Source of the DNA: an uncultured Pseudoflavonifractor sp. | GTDB taxonomy: Bacteria > Bacillota > Clostridia > Oscillospirales > Oscillospiraceae | DNA: 64,000 bases | Assembly (NCBI GenBank): GCA_947644625.1 | Contig: CANRZY010000001.1 | Span: forward strand, 1 to 64,000 | Reading direction: 5' to 3' | Shown here: positions 24,274 through 34,589 of the stretch, in pieces | Numbering within the stretch: position 1 is the first letter of the stretch | Layout of the letters: every line of letters starts with the position of its first letter | Program-made: the position numbers and the translations under genes | Notes under the pieces: generated by a model | Told to the model about the DNA's origin: nothing | The model's database searches: none | What the model saw: only the letters and a program-made list of their open reading frames with translations

Positions 24274-25932
24274 TTATACCTCCATAATAACGGGCAGGAT
24301 CATGGGATTGCGTCTGGTCTTTTTGAAGAGATAGCCGCTCAGCTCGTCCCGGATATCGCCCTTGATGGCGTTCCAGTCCCAACGGTTGGCCCGCTGACTC
24401 TTTTCCAAAGCCTCCAGCGCCACCGTCTTTAATTCCTCCATCAGTCCCTCGGACTCCTTCACATAGATAAAGCCCCGGGTAATGATGTCGGGTCCGGATA
24501 GAAGTCCGCCGTCCTCGGCAGAAACGGAGCAGACCACTACGATCATGCCGTCCTCCGCCAGGTGCTTCCGGTCCCGGAGGACCACAGCTCCCACATCGCC
24601 CACTCCATAGCCGTCCACAAATACCCGGCCCGCGGGAACCACGCCGTTGATCTTCACATTGTCCCGACCCACCTCGATCACCTTGCCGATGTCGGAAATA
24701 ACGATGTTCCGGGGATCCATTCCCATCTCCTGGGCCAGCTTGGAGTGGACCTTCAGATGCCGCTGCTCTCCGTGAACAGGGATAAAAAACTTCGGCTTCA
24801 GGAGAGCGTGGATGATCTTCAGCTCATCAGCGCAGGCGTGGCCGGAGACATGAAGCTCCCCCTGCCGCTCATCCACCACCTCGGCCCCCTTGCGGTATAG
24901 CTCGTTGACCACGCTTCCAATGGCGTTTTCATTGCCCGGAATGGCGGAGGCGGAGAAGATCACCCGGTCTCCGGCCTGGATCTCGATCTGCCGGTGGGTG
25001 TTGAAGGCCATTCTCGTCATGGCGGACATGGTCTCCCCCTGACTGCCGGTGGTGACCACGCAGATCTTGTTCTTGGGAAGGCCTTTGATCTGATTTATGT
25101 CAACCAAAACCCCAGAGGGAATGCTCATATACCCAAGCTCGGTGGAAACCTTGATGGCGTTCTCCATGCTCCGGCCGGTAATGGCCACCTTCCGGCCATA
25201 CTTGGCCGCCACCGAAATGATCTGCTGGATCCGGTCCACATTGGAGGCGAAGGTGGCAATGATGATCCGCTCCTCACAGCCCCGGAAGAGGGCGTCGAAG
25301 GAAGCCCCTACGCTCCGTTCCGACTTGGTGTAGCCCGGCCGCTCCACATTGGTGGAGTCGCACAGCAGGGCCAGGACCCCCTCCTTCCCCAGCTGACCCA
25401 GCCGGGCCAGGTCGATCATATCCCCGGAGACGGGGGTGGTGTCGATCTTAAAGTCTCCGGTGTGGACGCATACTCCCAGGGGGGTGCGGATAGCGAAGCC
25501 CACCGCGTCGGCGATGGAGTGGTTCACATGGATAAACTCCACTCCGAACCGGCCCGCCTTCACCGTCTCCCCCGCCTCGCAGGTGATGAGCCGGGTCTTG
25601 CCCAGCAGATGGTGCTCCTCCAGCTTCAGCTTGATGAGCCCCGCCGACATCCGGGTGGCGTAGACGGGTACGTTCAGCTCCCGGAGCAGGTAGGGGAGAG
25701 ACCCGATATGGTCCTCGTGGCCGTGGGTAATAAAGATCCCCCGGATCTTGTCCCGGTTCTTGATAAGATAGGTAAAATCGGGAATGACCACGTCGATACC
25801 GTACATATCGTTGTCGGGAAAGCCCATACCGGCGTCCACCACAATGATATCGTTTCCGTACTCATAGACGGTCATATTCTTGCCGATCTCATTAAGGCCG
25901 CCAAGAGAGATGATTTTCAATTTTTCTGCCAT
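24274..25932 (-). CDS. rnjA: ribonuclease J
   Basis: 552 residues, standard length. A 5'-3' exo- and endoribonuclease central to RNA turnover in Firmicutes. The metallo-beta-lactamase core shows GIFITHGHEDHIGSLPYLL, then VNHSIADAVG and HTGDFKID. The beta-CASP part has DSTNVERPGYTKSE and ATFASNVDRIQQ, then SGHACADELK and IPVHGEQRHL. Start MAEKLKIISLGG at 25932; the nearest AAAGGAG is 16 bases upstream, unusually far, and no in-frame start fits it better. A long structured leader precedes it. Confidence 0.94.
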   Translation of the reverse strand: MAEKLKIISLGGLNEIGKNMTVYEYGNDIIVVDAGMGFPDNDMYGIDVVIPDFTYLIKNRDKIRGIFITHGHEDHIGSLPYLLRELNVPVYATRMSAGLIKLKLEEHHLLGKTRLITCEAGETVKAGRFGVEFIHVNHSIADAVGFAIRTPLGVCVHTGDFKIDTTPVSGDMIDLARLGQLGKEGVLALLCDSTNVERPGYTKSERSVGASFDALFRGCEERIIIATFASNVDRIQQIISVAAKYGRKVAITGRSMENAIKVSTELGYMSIPSGVLVDINQIKGLPKNKICVVTTGSQGETMSAMTRMAFNTHRQIEIQAGDRVIFSASAIPGNENAIGSVVNELYRKGAEVVDERQGELHVSGHACADELKIIHALLKPKFFIPVHGEQRHLKVHSKLAQEMGMDPRNIVISDIGKVIEVGRDNVKINGVVPAGRVFVDGYGVGDVGAVVLRDRKHLAEDGMIVVVCSVSAEDGGLLSGPDIITRGFIYVKESEGLMEELKTVALEALEKSQRANRWDWNAIKGDIRDELSGYLFKKTRRNPMILPVIMEV

Positions 25933-26010
25933 TTGTTCTTGATTACACTCCTTTAAAAATATACAGGGATGGTTGGTAGGAAGGAAAGGAGCGTATACAA
26001 AATCCAGGCC

Positions 26011-26066
26011 AGAAGGCCTTTCGGTGCTACCCCGCCCTGTATCGCCGGATAGCGGAAAGGCCTCCT
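26011..26066 (-). promoter_or_regulatory. structured 5' leader of the RNase J gene
   Basis: In the minus-strand leader AGGAGGCCUUUC pairs with GAAAGGCCUUCU (one G-U), and an inner GCUAUCC/GGGUAGC stem extends it to a long hairpin about 80 bases before the start codon. It does not match a riboswitch class I know. Autoregulation by RNase J is possible but unproven. Confidence 0.5.
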
Positions 26067-26342
26067 CGCCGGAAGCTCCCATCCATAGTCGCTTATCATA
26101 AGCGCCGAAGCGCGTAAAGCCGTTTCAGTAGAACTCGGTTGGTATAGTATACCACACATCAATGGAAAAGTATACCATAAAAAAGGAAAAAGGCAGGGGA
26201 AAAAGGGGAGGCGCTCTGGGCAGGTTGTCGGTCCGGGTAAATTTTCCTTTGTCAGAAAAGCTTCACATTTTCTTTATCTCCCCGAAAAGAAAACTTGAAG
26301 CATTCCTGTTACACTGGTCTCACCAAAAAAGGAGGCCAGGCT

Positions 26343-27110
26343 ATGGAACCCATCCTGAACGTACACGGTCTGCAAAAAACCTATGGCGGCAGGGGAACCT
26401 GCACCAAAGCCCTTCAAGGGCTGGACTTCCGGGTCTTTCCCGGCGAGTTTGTGGGCGTCATGGGACCTTCGGGCAGCGGAAAAACCACCCTTCTGAACTG
26501 TATCTCCACCATCGACCATCCCACCGCCGGATCCATCCTTGTGGATGGATCAGAGCTCACCGCCCTGAAGGGCAAGGCTCTCAGCCAATTCCGCCGGGAG
26601 AAGCTGGGCTTTATCTTTCAGGACTGTAATCTTCTTGACACCCTTACAGGCCTGGAAAACATAGCCCTGGCCCTTACCATCGGCGGCGCCGAGCCCCGCT
26701 CGGTGGAGCGCCGGGCCCGGGAGGCCGCCCGGCTTTTGGGCGTGGAGGAGGTATTGGATAAGTTCCCCTACCAGATGTCGGGCGGCCAGCAGCAGCGGGT
26801 AGCCGCCGCCCGGGCCATGGTGACAGGCCCCGCCCTTATCCTTGCCGACGAGCCCACCGGAGCCCTGGACTCCAAATCTACGGGAATGCTGCTGGGACAG
26901 CTGGACAAGCTCAACCGGGAGGAGGGGGCTACCATATTGCTGGTGACCCACGACGCCTTTACCGCCTCCTGGTGCCGCCGGATCCTCTTTCTCCGGGACG
27001 GGGAGCTGTACCGGGAGCTTCACCGGAGAAGCATGGACCGCAAAGCCTTTTTCCGGGAGATCCTTTCCGTGGTAAGCGAACTGGGAGGTGACAGCGGCGA
27101 TGTCCTGTAA
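26343..27110 (+). CDS. ABC transporter ATP-binding protein (BceA/MacB type)
   Basis: 255 residues. Walker A GPSGSGKTT, Q-loop FIFQDCNLLDTLT, signature MSGGQQQRVAAARAM, Walker B LILADEPTGALDS, and switch His in LVTHD. The start at 26343 has AAAGGAGGCCAGGCT before it. The FQDxNLLDTLT pattern and the partner permease match the BceAB group, which handles cell-wall-active peptides or lipid II-bound antibiotics. It overlaps the permease gene by 11 bases. No two-component system sits nearby, although BceAB systems usually have one. Confidence 0.9.
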   Translation: MEPILNVHGLQKTYGGRGTCTKALQGLDFRVFPGEFVGVMGPSGSGKTTLLNCISTIDHPTAGSILVDGSELTALKGKALSQFRREKLGFIFQDCNLLDTLTGLENIALALTIGGAEPRSVERRAREAARLLGVEEVLDKFPYQMSGGQQQRVAAARAMVTGPALILADEPTGALDSKSTGMLLGQLDKLNREEGATILLVTHDAFTASWCRRILFLRDGELYRELHRRSMDRKAFFREILSVVSELGGDSGDVL

Positions 27111-28953
27111 GCTGGCTTTTCGGAACGTAGGGCGGAGTATCCGGGACTATGCCGTTTACTTTCTCACCCTCACCTTTGGTGTATGCCTTTTCTATACGTT
27201 CAACTCCCTGGGGGACCAAAGCGTTATGAAGTTCCTGGCCCAAAACGATAACCCCAATGTGGAGGGCATTTTTCTGCTTATGGGCGTCTTTTCCGCCTTT
27301 GTGGCGGTGGTTTTGGCGGGGCTGATCCTCTATGCCAACCAATTTTTGATGAAGCGGCGGAAGCGGGAGCTGGGGACCTACTTTTTGTTGGGAATGGACT
27401 CCGGACGCGTCTCCCGCCTGCTGGTGCTTGAGACGCTTTTGATCGGCCTTGCCGCCCTTATCTCCGGAGTGGCCTTGGGGGCGCTGGCCTCCTGGGCCCT
27501 GGATAAGCTGACGGTATCCATGTTTCTGGCGACTCCGGGAGAAATTTTCAGCTTTACCCTCTCCCGGCCGGCGGTGGGCAAGACCACCCTTTACTTTGGG
27601 ATCATCTTCCTTTTGGTCATGGCCTTTACCGGGGTAAACGTATCCCGTTCCCGGCTGATCGGGCTGATCCGCTCCAACCGGACCAACGAGGAGGTCGCCC
27701 AGCGTCCCCTGGCCCTGGCTGTGGCGCTGTTTTTGCTGGGGTGTGTATCCCTGGGGACCGCCTACGCCATTTTGCTTGTCCGGGGGCTGCTCCGGATCGA
27801 CCTTCTATGGTTTCTTATGCTGGGCCTGGGGACTCTGGGGACCTTCCTCATCTTCCGCTCCCTGTCCGGATTTTTGCTGCGTCTGACAAAGGGGCATCCG
27901 GGATACTATAAGGGACTCAATATGTTTGTCCTGCGCCAGTGGAGCGGAAAGGTCCACACCAACTGCGCGTCCAATACCGTCATATCCATCCTTTTACTGC
28001 TGGCTATTGGAGTCACCGCCTGCTCGGTGGGACTCAATGACACCATCACCTCCGCCGTGGGAGGCCAGAGCCCTTACGACCTTACCGTTTTGAACTACGG
28101 GCGGAATGGGGACTATGAGCAGGCCGATGTTTCCGCCCTTTTTCTGGCCGCCGGGGTGGATCCCCAGGCTGTCTTTTCCAAGGTGGAAAGCGTCACAGTC
28201 TACTACAACAACGAAACGGCTACAGGCTTTCCTGAGGCGGGCTTTTACGCCGCTATCAGCCTTACTGCCTATAACTCCATTATGGAAGGGCGGAGCCTTC
28301 CCTCTTTAAGCCCGGAGGATATCCCCTGCCCCACGCCCGATCCTATTGTCAACGGCCCCGCCGCCGACGGCGTGGTGGTGGTCTCCGACGAGCTGGCCTC
28401 CCGTTTGGTCCCCCGCCGCCAGGTGGTGAATATCAACTACCGGGGGGACGCAGCCACGGTAGACGCTTTGGTACGCCAGACTCTGGAGGGGGCCCAAGAC
28501 TTTACAGGCGGACTGGATATCATGATAAACTATAAGCTGGATAATTACTACGACTTGATGGGCGCCAAGATCCTGGTGCTCTATATGGGGCTTTATCTGG
28601 GGCTGGTGTTTCTTCTCACCGCCGCAGCGGTGCTGGCCCTCCAACAGCTCTCCCAGGCTGCGGACAACGCTCGGCGGTATAAGCTTTTGAGCAGGCTGGG
28701 CGCTTCCGAGACCATGCGCCGGAAAGCCCTGATCCGGCAGGTGGCCCTTGCCTTCCTTCTCCCCCTGGCCCTGGGAGTGATCCACGCTTTTGTGGGAATG
28801 AAGGCAGCCAATGAGGTCATTCAGGTCATGGGAAGGGTGGATTCCGTCCATTCCAGCCTTTTGACGGCGGGGCTTCTGCTGCTTATCTACGGAGGATATT
28901 TCCTGGCAACCTGCTTCGGCGCCTGGCGGACCGTCAGGACCGGGGAGGACTAA
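27100..28953 (+). CDS. ABC transporter permease, BceB-like FtsX family
   Basis: 617 residues. Partner of the preceding ATPase. The start ATG at 27100 (MSCKLAFRNVGRSIRDYAVYF) follows GGGAGGTG and lies inside the end of the ATPase gene. About ten hydrophobic segments; FtsX blocks are visible at about 60-200 and at the C-terminus (LYLGLVFLLTAAAVLALQQLSQA). A large extracellular region at about 320-490 matches the BceB sensing domain by position. It probably moves or releases antimicrobial peptides. The ligand is unknown. Confidence 0.88.
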   Translation: MSCKLAFRNVGRSIRDYAVYFLTLTFGVCLFYTFNSLGDQSVMKFLAQNDNPNVEGIFLLMGVFSAFVAVVLAGLILYANQFLMKRRKRELGTYFLLGMDSGRVSRLLVLETLLIGLAALISGVALGALASWALDKLTVSMFLATPGEIFSFTLSRPAVGKTTLYFGIIFLLVMAFTGVNVSRSRLIGLIRSNRTNEEVAQRPLALAVALFLLGCVSLGTAYAILLVRGLLRIDLLWFLMLGLGTLGTFLIFRSLSGFLLRLTKGHPGYYKGLNMFVLRQWSGKVHTNCASNTVISILLLLAIGVTACSVGLNDTITSAVGGQSPYDLTVLNYGRNGDYEQADVSALFLAAGVDPQAVFSKVESVTVYYNNETATGFPEAGFYAAISLTAYNSIMEGRSLPSLSPEDIPCPTPDPIVNGPAADGVVVVSDELASRLVPRRQVVNINYRGDAATVDALVRQTLEGAQDFTGGLDIMINYKLDNYYDLMGAKILVLYMGLYLGLVFLLTAAAVLALQQLSQAADNARRYKLLSRLGASETMRRKALIRQVALAFLLPLALGVIHAFVGMKAANEVIQVMGRVDSVHSSLLTAGLLLLIYGGYFLATCFGAWRTVRTGED

Positions 28954-28956
28954 AGA

Positions 28957-28995
28957 GAAGCCGCGCCCCCTTTCAAAAGGGGCGCGGCTTCTTCC
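28957..28995 (+). terminator. terminator after the BceAB-like genes
   Basis: GAAGCCGCGCCCCCTTT and AAAGGGGCGCGGCTTC form a strong hairpin followed by TTCC. It may also serve the convergent beta-glucosidase gene. Confidence 0.75.
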
Positions 28996-29020
28996 ATATT
29001 TCTTTTTGCCTGCGGCAAGC

Positions 29021-30499
<1,479 letters not shown>

Positions 30500-31702
30500 T
30501 TACCGCCCCGGATACTCCTGAAGGGCGGTCTTGATCCGTTCCAGGGCGTCCACCACCCGCTGGTCGTCCCGGTACACCCCCAGTACGATCCGCAGATGAC
30601 CCGCCCCACCGGGGCCATAGTTCACCCCGTCATTCACCGACACCTTCGCCTTCTTCACCAGATAGGCTGCAATGTCAGAGGAGCTTCCCAGGGCGGACAC
30701 GTCCACCCAGCACAGGAAGCCGGACTCCGGCAGATCGCAGCTGACCCCTGGAATGGAATTGAGGATCTCATAGGCCTTATGACGGCGGAACTCATAGGCC
30801 CGCTCAAACTCCGCCATAAACTCCGGCTTCTCCAGGGCCGCCAGCACCGCCCGCTGGGCTGCGGTGGAGGTGGCGCCGATAACCGCCACCGCGTTGGCAA
30901 ACATGGCGTCCATGATCTTATCGTCACATACCACGTAGCCCACCCGCAGACCGCTGAGGCCCATGCCCTTGGAAAAGGAAAACACCGTCACGGTGCGCTC
31001 AAACATTCCCTCCATGGCTGCCGGCGTCAGCATTTCTGCGCCATAGGTAAAATCCTCAAAGGCTTGGTCGCACACCAGAATCAGGTCATGGCTGACGCAT
31101 ATCTCCCGCAGCGCCTCCAGGGAGGCCCTGTTATAGACTGTGGTGGTGGGGTTATTGGGGTGGGTCAGCAGCACCATCCGGGTCCGGGGGGTGATCCTGG
31201 CCTCCAACGCCTCCCGCTCCAGCTGATACCCGTTCTCCCGGCGAAGCTCCACCGGTACGGGAACGCCCCCCATGATCTCCACATCCAGAAAGTTATTGGG
31301 ATAGCTGGGGCAGGGGATCAACACCTCGTCCCCCGGATGAACAAAGGGCAGAATGGAAAAGTAAAGTCCGCTGTCAGAGCCCGGCGTAATGATAATATTC
31401 CGCGCAGGGTCTACCTGTAGCCCGTTCTGCCGCCGCAGCTTTTCCGCCAAACGCTCCTTCAGAGCGGCACTTCCGATGGGGGCGGTATAGTGGGGAGCGC
31501 TCTCGTCCCGGACGGCGGCAACGTAGGCCTCCTCTACATGCCTGGGCATGGACCGGTCGGGAATAAAGGGATCCGCCCACCCCATCATTGCCACGCCCTG
31601 CTTCTCCAGCTCCTGGTAAGCGCCTCCCACGTCGGCCTTCTCCACCGTGGAAAACAGCCCCCCCACCGCTTTTGCGAAGGCCGGGATCATCCTTTCCTTC
31701 AT
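30500..31702 (-). CDS. class I/II pyridoxal-phosphate aminotransferase
   Basis: 400 residues. Aspartate-aminotransferase fold type I. HYTAPIGSAALKERLAEKL, then LTHPNNPTTTVYN; the PLP lysine is in FSFSKGMGLSGLRVGYVV, and the carboxylate-binding Arg near the C-terminus is in HLRIVLGVYRD. Start at 31702 has AAGGGAGAGAATGAC before it; an ATG six codons upstream has none. It is flanked by a PTS and a phospho-glucosidase with a RidA gene nearby. This suggests it handles an amine released from the imported compound. Substrate unknown. Confidence 0.88.
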   Translation of the reverse strand: MKERMIPAFAKAVGGLFSTVEKADVGGAYQELEKQGVAMMGWADPFIPDRSMPRHVEEAYVAAVRDESAPHYTAPIGSAALKERLAEKLRRQNGLQVDPARNIIITPGSDSGLYFSILPFVHPGDEVLIPCPSYPNNFLDVEIMGGVPVPVELRRENGYQLEREALEARITPRTRMVLLTHPNNPTTTVYNRASLEALREICVSHDLILVCDQAFEDFTYGAEMLTPAAMEGMFERTVTVFSFSKGMGLSGLRVGYVVCDDKIMDAMFANAVAVIGATSTAAQRAVLAALEKPEFMAEFERAYEFRRHKAYEILNSIPGVSCDLPESGFLCWVDVSALGSSSDIAAYLVKKAKVSVNDGVNYGPGGAGHLRIVLGVYRDDQRVVDALERIKTALQEYPGR

Positions 31703-31727
31703 GTCATTCTCTCCCTTCATTCAGAAA

Positions 31728-31757
31728 ATAAGGGGAGCCCGCGGGGACTCCCCTTAT
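31728..31757 (-). terminator. terminator between the PTS gene and the aminotransferase gene
   Basis: Minus-strand ATAAGGGGAG and CTCCCCTTAT with TTTTCTG after it. It may reduce expression of the two enzyme genes relative to ridA and the transporter. Confidence 0.65.
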
Positions 31758-31790
31758 CCCATTTATGACGCCGCTATTTTCTTCAAAAGC

Positions 31791-33167
31791 TTATTTCTCA
31801 TTGGGCTTCCAGAACAGGAAGGTCAGCGCGGCCGCCACAATAAAGGCGATGGCAAAACACATCATAACCAGGCCGCAGTTTACAAAGGGAGCCTCGCCGC
31901 CCATGAACATACCGAAGCTGAGGAAGGAGGGGCCGCCCATGGCGTACGCCTTCAGCCGCAGGATCCCAGCCACCGCGCCTCCCACGGCGCCTCCGATCAT
32001 ACCGAAGAAAAAGGTCTTGCCCTGGGGAACGTTGACGCCGTAGATCACCGGCTCGGTAATGCCGGTGCAGGCCGCAATGCAAGCGCTGGCAGCGTTAGCC
32101 CGCAGCTTTTTGTCCCGGGCCTTCAGCCACACGCCGAAGGCGGCGCCGGCTTGCCCCATATTGGCGCTGCCGGAGGTGGGGGAAACATAGTTGAAGCCGT
32201 TGGTACTGATCATCTGTGTCAAGACGGGTACCATGCCGTGGTGGATCCCCAGCACTACCATGGCGGAGTAGATTCCGCCGTACACCAGGCCGGCCACCCA
32301 GCCGCCGTTGGCAAAGAGCCAATTCACGCCGTTGGCCAGAGCCTCGCCGATGGCGTAGGTCAGAGGGCCAACGGTCATCAGGACCACGGGAGTGGTCACA
32401 ATAATGGTAAGGGCGGGAACCAGGATGATCTTCAGCGCTCCAGGGATGATCTTATCCAGGAACCGTTCTATGTAAGAGGCCAGAATGATGGCGCATACAA
32501 TAGGCAGCACAGAGGAGCTATAGTTGATCACCCGGAAGGAGATGCCCAGGAAGGTGGAGCTCGACGTACCGCCGGAAAGCAGGTTGGCCCAGGCGGGCGC
32601 CATCATGGCCGCGCAGATGGTGAGCGCCACATACTCGTTCATCTTAAATACCTTGGCGGTAGAGTTTGCCAGCAGGAACGGAATAAAGGTAAAGACCGCC
32701 ATAGAGATGGTAACGATATGAGAAAAGGTGGGGCTGGAGGTGGATGCGCCGAAGGCCATCGCCACCATGATACCGGCAGACAGGATGCCGCAGCCGGCCA
32801 GAGCCGGAACAATGGGGTTGAAGATCTTGGCCACCGTCTCAAAGAACCGGGTCAGCAGCCCGCCCTTTTTGTTTTTGAGGCTGTCCTTCAGATCCAGATT
32901 TTCATCAATGGCGGCCTCCTCCGCCACGCCGGTAAGCTTGATGAACTCCCGGTACACATTGGAAACCTCCGCTCCAATAACCACCTGGATCTGGGTAGCG
33001 CCGTCAATGACGGAGAGGACTCCGTCCACCTCTTTCAGCGCATCCACATTCACCTTTTGCCGGTCCTTGGGCGTCACCCGCAGCCGGGTGGCGCAGTGGG
33101 CCGCCTGGGCGACATTTTCCTTCCCGCCGAATCCCGCAACAATGTCTGTGACAGAGATCTTTGCCAT
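31791..33167 (-). CDS. PTS transporter subunit IIBC, sucrose/beta-glucoside/MurP-like family
   Basis: 458 residues. EIIB comes first (phosphocysteine in AAHCATRLRVTPKD), then a linker and a ten-segment EIIC domain with PALAGCGILSAGI and VLGIHHGMVPVL. EIIB-EIIC order and the absence of EIIA match the SacP/TreP/MurP group, which borrow a glucose-type EIIA; the crr gene at 14.3 kb could supply it. The neighbouring phospho-beta-glucosidase suggests import of a beta-glucoside. It follows ridA by 36 bases. Confidence 0.9.
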   Translation of the reverse strand: MAKISVTDIVAGFGGKENVAQAAHCATRLRVTPKDRQKVNVDALKEVDGVLSVIDGATQIQVVIGAEVSNVYREFIKLTGVAEEAAIDENLDLKDSLKNKKGGLLTRFFETVAKIFNPIVPALAGCGILSAGIMVAMAFGASTSSPTFSHIVTISMAVFTFIPFLLANSTAKVFKMNEYVALTICAAMMAPAWANLLSGGTSSSTFLGISFRVINYSSSVLPIVCAIILASYIERFLDKIIPGALKIILVPALTIIVTTPVVLMTVGPLTYAIGEALANGVNWLFANGGWVAGLVYGGIYSAMVVLGIHHGMVPVLTQMISTNGFNYVSPTSGSANMGQAGAAFGVWLKARDKKLRANAASACIAACTGITEPVIYGVNVPQGKTFFFGMIGGAVGGAVAGILRLKAYAMGGPSFLSFGMFMGGEAPFVNCGLVMMCFAIAFIVAAALTFLFWKPNEK

Positions 33168-33203
33168 GTTCTTTTCCTCCTCTATTATTTATTAATTGAC
33201 AGA

Positions 33204-33578
33204 TCAGCGGATCGCAATAACTTCCACTTCTGCCAGTGCTCCCTTCGGTAGTTCCTTTACCGCCACGCAGGAACGGGCGGGCTTGGAGGTAAAGTATCCT
33301 CCGTATACCTCATTGAAAGCGGCAAAATCGCCCATATCCGCCAAAAAGCAGGTGGTCTTTACCACATCGGCCTGTGTGTACCCTGCCTGGGTAAGAACGG
33401 CGTCAATATTCTTCATGATCTGTCTGGCCTGACAGACGATATCCTTCTCCACCAGGCTGCCGGTGTCGGGATCGATGGGCATGGTCCCCGACAGGTACAG
33501 GATTCCTCCTGCCTCTACGGCCTGAGAATAAGGGCCGATGGCGGCAGGCGCTTTGGGGGTACTGATGTATTCCAGCAT
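33204..33578 (-). CDS. RidA-family reactive-imine deaminase
   Basis: 124 residues, normal RidA/YjgF length. Hydrolyses enamine/imine intermediates formed by PLP enzymes. Typical segments: APAAIGPYSQAVEAGGILYLSG, then CQARQIMKNIDAVL and the C-terminal VAVKELPKGALAEVEVIA with the conserved Glu. The Arg usual in the active site is present in KPARSCVAV. First gene of the operon and directly behind the palindromic operators. Its company with an aminotransferase suggests protection against or processing of an imine from that enzyme. Confidence 0.93.
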   Translation of the reverse strand: MLEYISTPKAPAAIGPYSQAVEAGGILYLSGTMPIDPDTGSLVEKDIVCQARQIMKNIDAVLTQAGYTQADVVKTTCFLADMGDFAAFNEVYGGYFTSKPARSCVAVKELPKGALAEVEVIAIR

Positions 33579-33596
33579 AGCGTTTCCTCCTTATTT

Positions 33597-33683
33597 GAAT
33601 GAAATATTTTTCATTCATTTAATATCTGGAGTTTATCAGCGTTCCTCCTCTTTGTCAATAGGTGAATAAAATATTTTTTATTC
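33597..33683 (-). promoter_or_regulatory. ridA promoter flanked by two copies of a 20-bp palindrome
   Basis: Palindromes GAATGAAA-TATT-TTTCATTC (33597-33616) and GAATAAAA-TATT-TTTTATTC (33664-33683) flank the minus-strand promoter TTGACA, 17 bp, TAAACT (33630-33658). Likely sites of the divergent regulator. Confidence 0.75.
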
Positions 33684-33755
33684 ATTCTCCATTTTTGACG
33701 ATATGTACAAAAAATATTTCATTTATTGTGGAGCTCGACGAACATTTAAAAATTT

Positions 33756-33802
33756 GAATAAAATATATTTCACTTTATTTTTTCCCCTCACCATGGTATA
33801 AT
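33756..33802 (+). promoter_or_regulatory. promoter of the YheO-like regulator with a further palindrome copy
   Basis: GAATAAAA-TATA-TTTCACTT (33756-33775) is an imperfect copy of the same site. It overlaps TTTATT, 17 bp, TATAAT (33774-33802). A weaker half-like copy lies near 33709-33730. Suggests autoregulation. Confidence 0.65.
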
Positions 33803-33831
33803 TTTGTAAAATACAAAGTTGGTGATCCCAT

Positions 33832-34485
33832 ATGAAGCTAACCCATGTTGACAAAGCGATCCTGGACTCCTACATTCCTATGCTGGACGGTATGGCGGCC
33901 TATCTGTCCGATTGTTTTGAGCTGGTGCTTCACTCCCTGGAGGACTATGAGCATTCGGTGGTGTGTATTCACAACGGCCACCATACCGGACGGACAGTGG
34001 GCGCGCCCATCACCGACCTTGCTCTGAAAATGCTGGATGAAATCAACCGTGGCCATGAGGGGCACATCGTTTACTTCAGCCGCAATAAAAAGGGAGAGCC
34101 CTTGAAGTCCACCACCATTGCCATCCGGGGGGAGAATAATCGCATTATCGGCCTATTGTGCATCAATATGTATCTCAACACCTCTCTGGCCGATTTGTTT
34201 TCCGCTTTTTCCCCCAATCATCAGTCCAATTCCGCCGGAAGCATCTCCGAGTCCTTTGCCCAGGATACCTCCGACCTTATACGCACCGCCCTGGAGGAAG
34301 AACGTCTTCGGGTACTGGGGGACACCCGGATCCTGCCCTCCAACCGAAATAAGCTTATTGTAGAGGCTCTCTACAACCGGGGGATATTTCAGATCAAGGA
34401 TGCTGTAGTCCTGGTCGCCGATATGATGGGCATTTCCAGAAACACCATTTATATGCACATACGAAATTATAAGGGGAAGGTGTGA
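33832..34485 (+). CDS. YheO/DauR-like transcriptional regulator (PAS-like sensor plus helix-turn-helix)
   Basis: 217 residues. The N-terminal part (about 8-120) resembles the YheO-like PAS domain: YIPMLDGMAAYLSDCFELVLHSL, then HTGRTVGAPITDLAL and a GxxxGLLCINM strand. The C-terminal part (about 160-215) is a helix-turn-helix of the DauR type (LVADMMGISRNTIYMHIRNYKG). It is divergent from ridA, with palindromic repeats between them. It probably responds to the compound handled by the operon and controls both itself and the operon. Confidence 0.86.
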   Translation: MKLTHVDKAILDSYIPMLDGMAAYLSDCFELVLHSLEDYEHSVVCIHNGHHTGRTVGAPITDLALKMLDEINRGHEGHIVYFSRNKKGEPLKSTTIAIRGENNRIIGLLCINMYLNTSLADLFSAFSPNHQSNSAGSISESFAQDTSDLIRTALEEERLRVLGDTRILPSNRNKLIVEALYNRGIFQIKDAVVLVADMMGISRNTIYMHIRNYKGKV

Positions 34486-34545
34486 TCCCACCCCTGCGTC
34501 AAAGCGCGCAGCTTCACGGAACTCCATAACGCAATATGGGACAAT

Positions 34546-34577
34546 AAAAAGGCAGACGCCCAGGCGTCTGCCTTTTT
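34546..34577. terminator. bidirectional terminator between the YheO-like regulator and the TtcA-like gene
   Basis: AAAAAGGCAGACGCC and GGCGTCTGCCTTTTT with A/T runs on both sides, between convergent genes. Confidence 0.88.
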
Positions 34578-34589
34578 ATTACGTCTTAC

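Noticed and set aside
25933-26160. T-box or other known riboswitch before rnjA
   Set aside because: GGGGUAGCACCG looks a little like a T-box core but lacks UGGNACC and the gene context does not fit; kept only as an unassigned structured leader.
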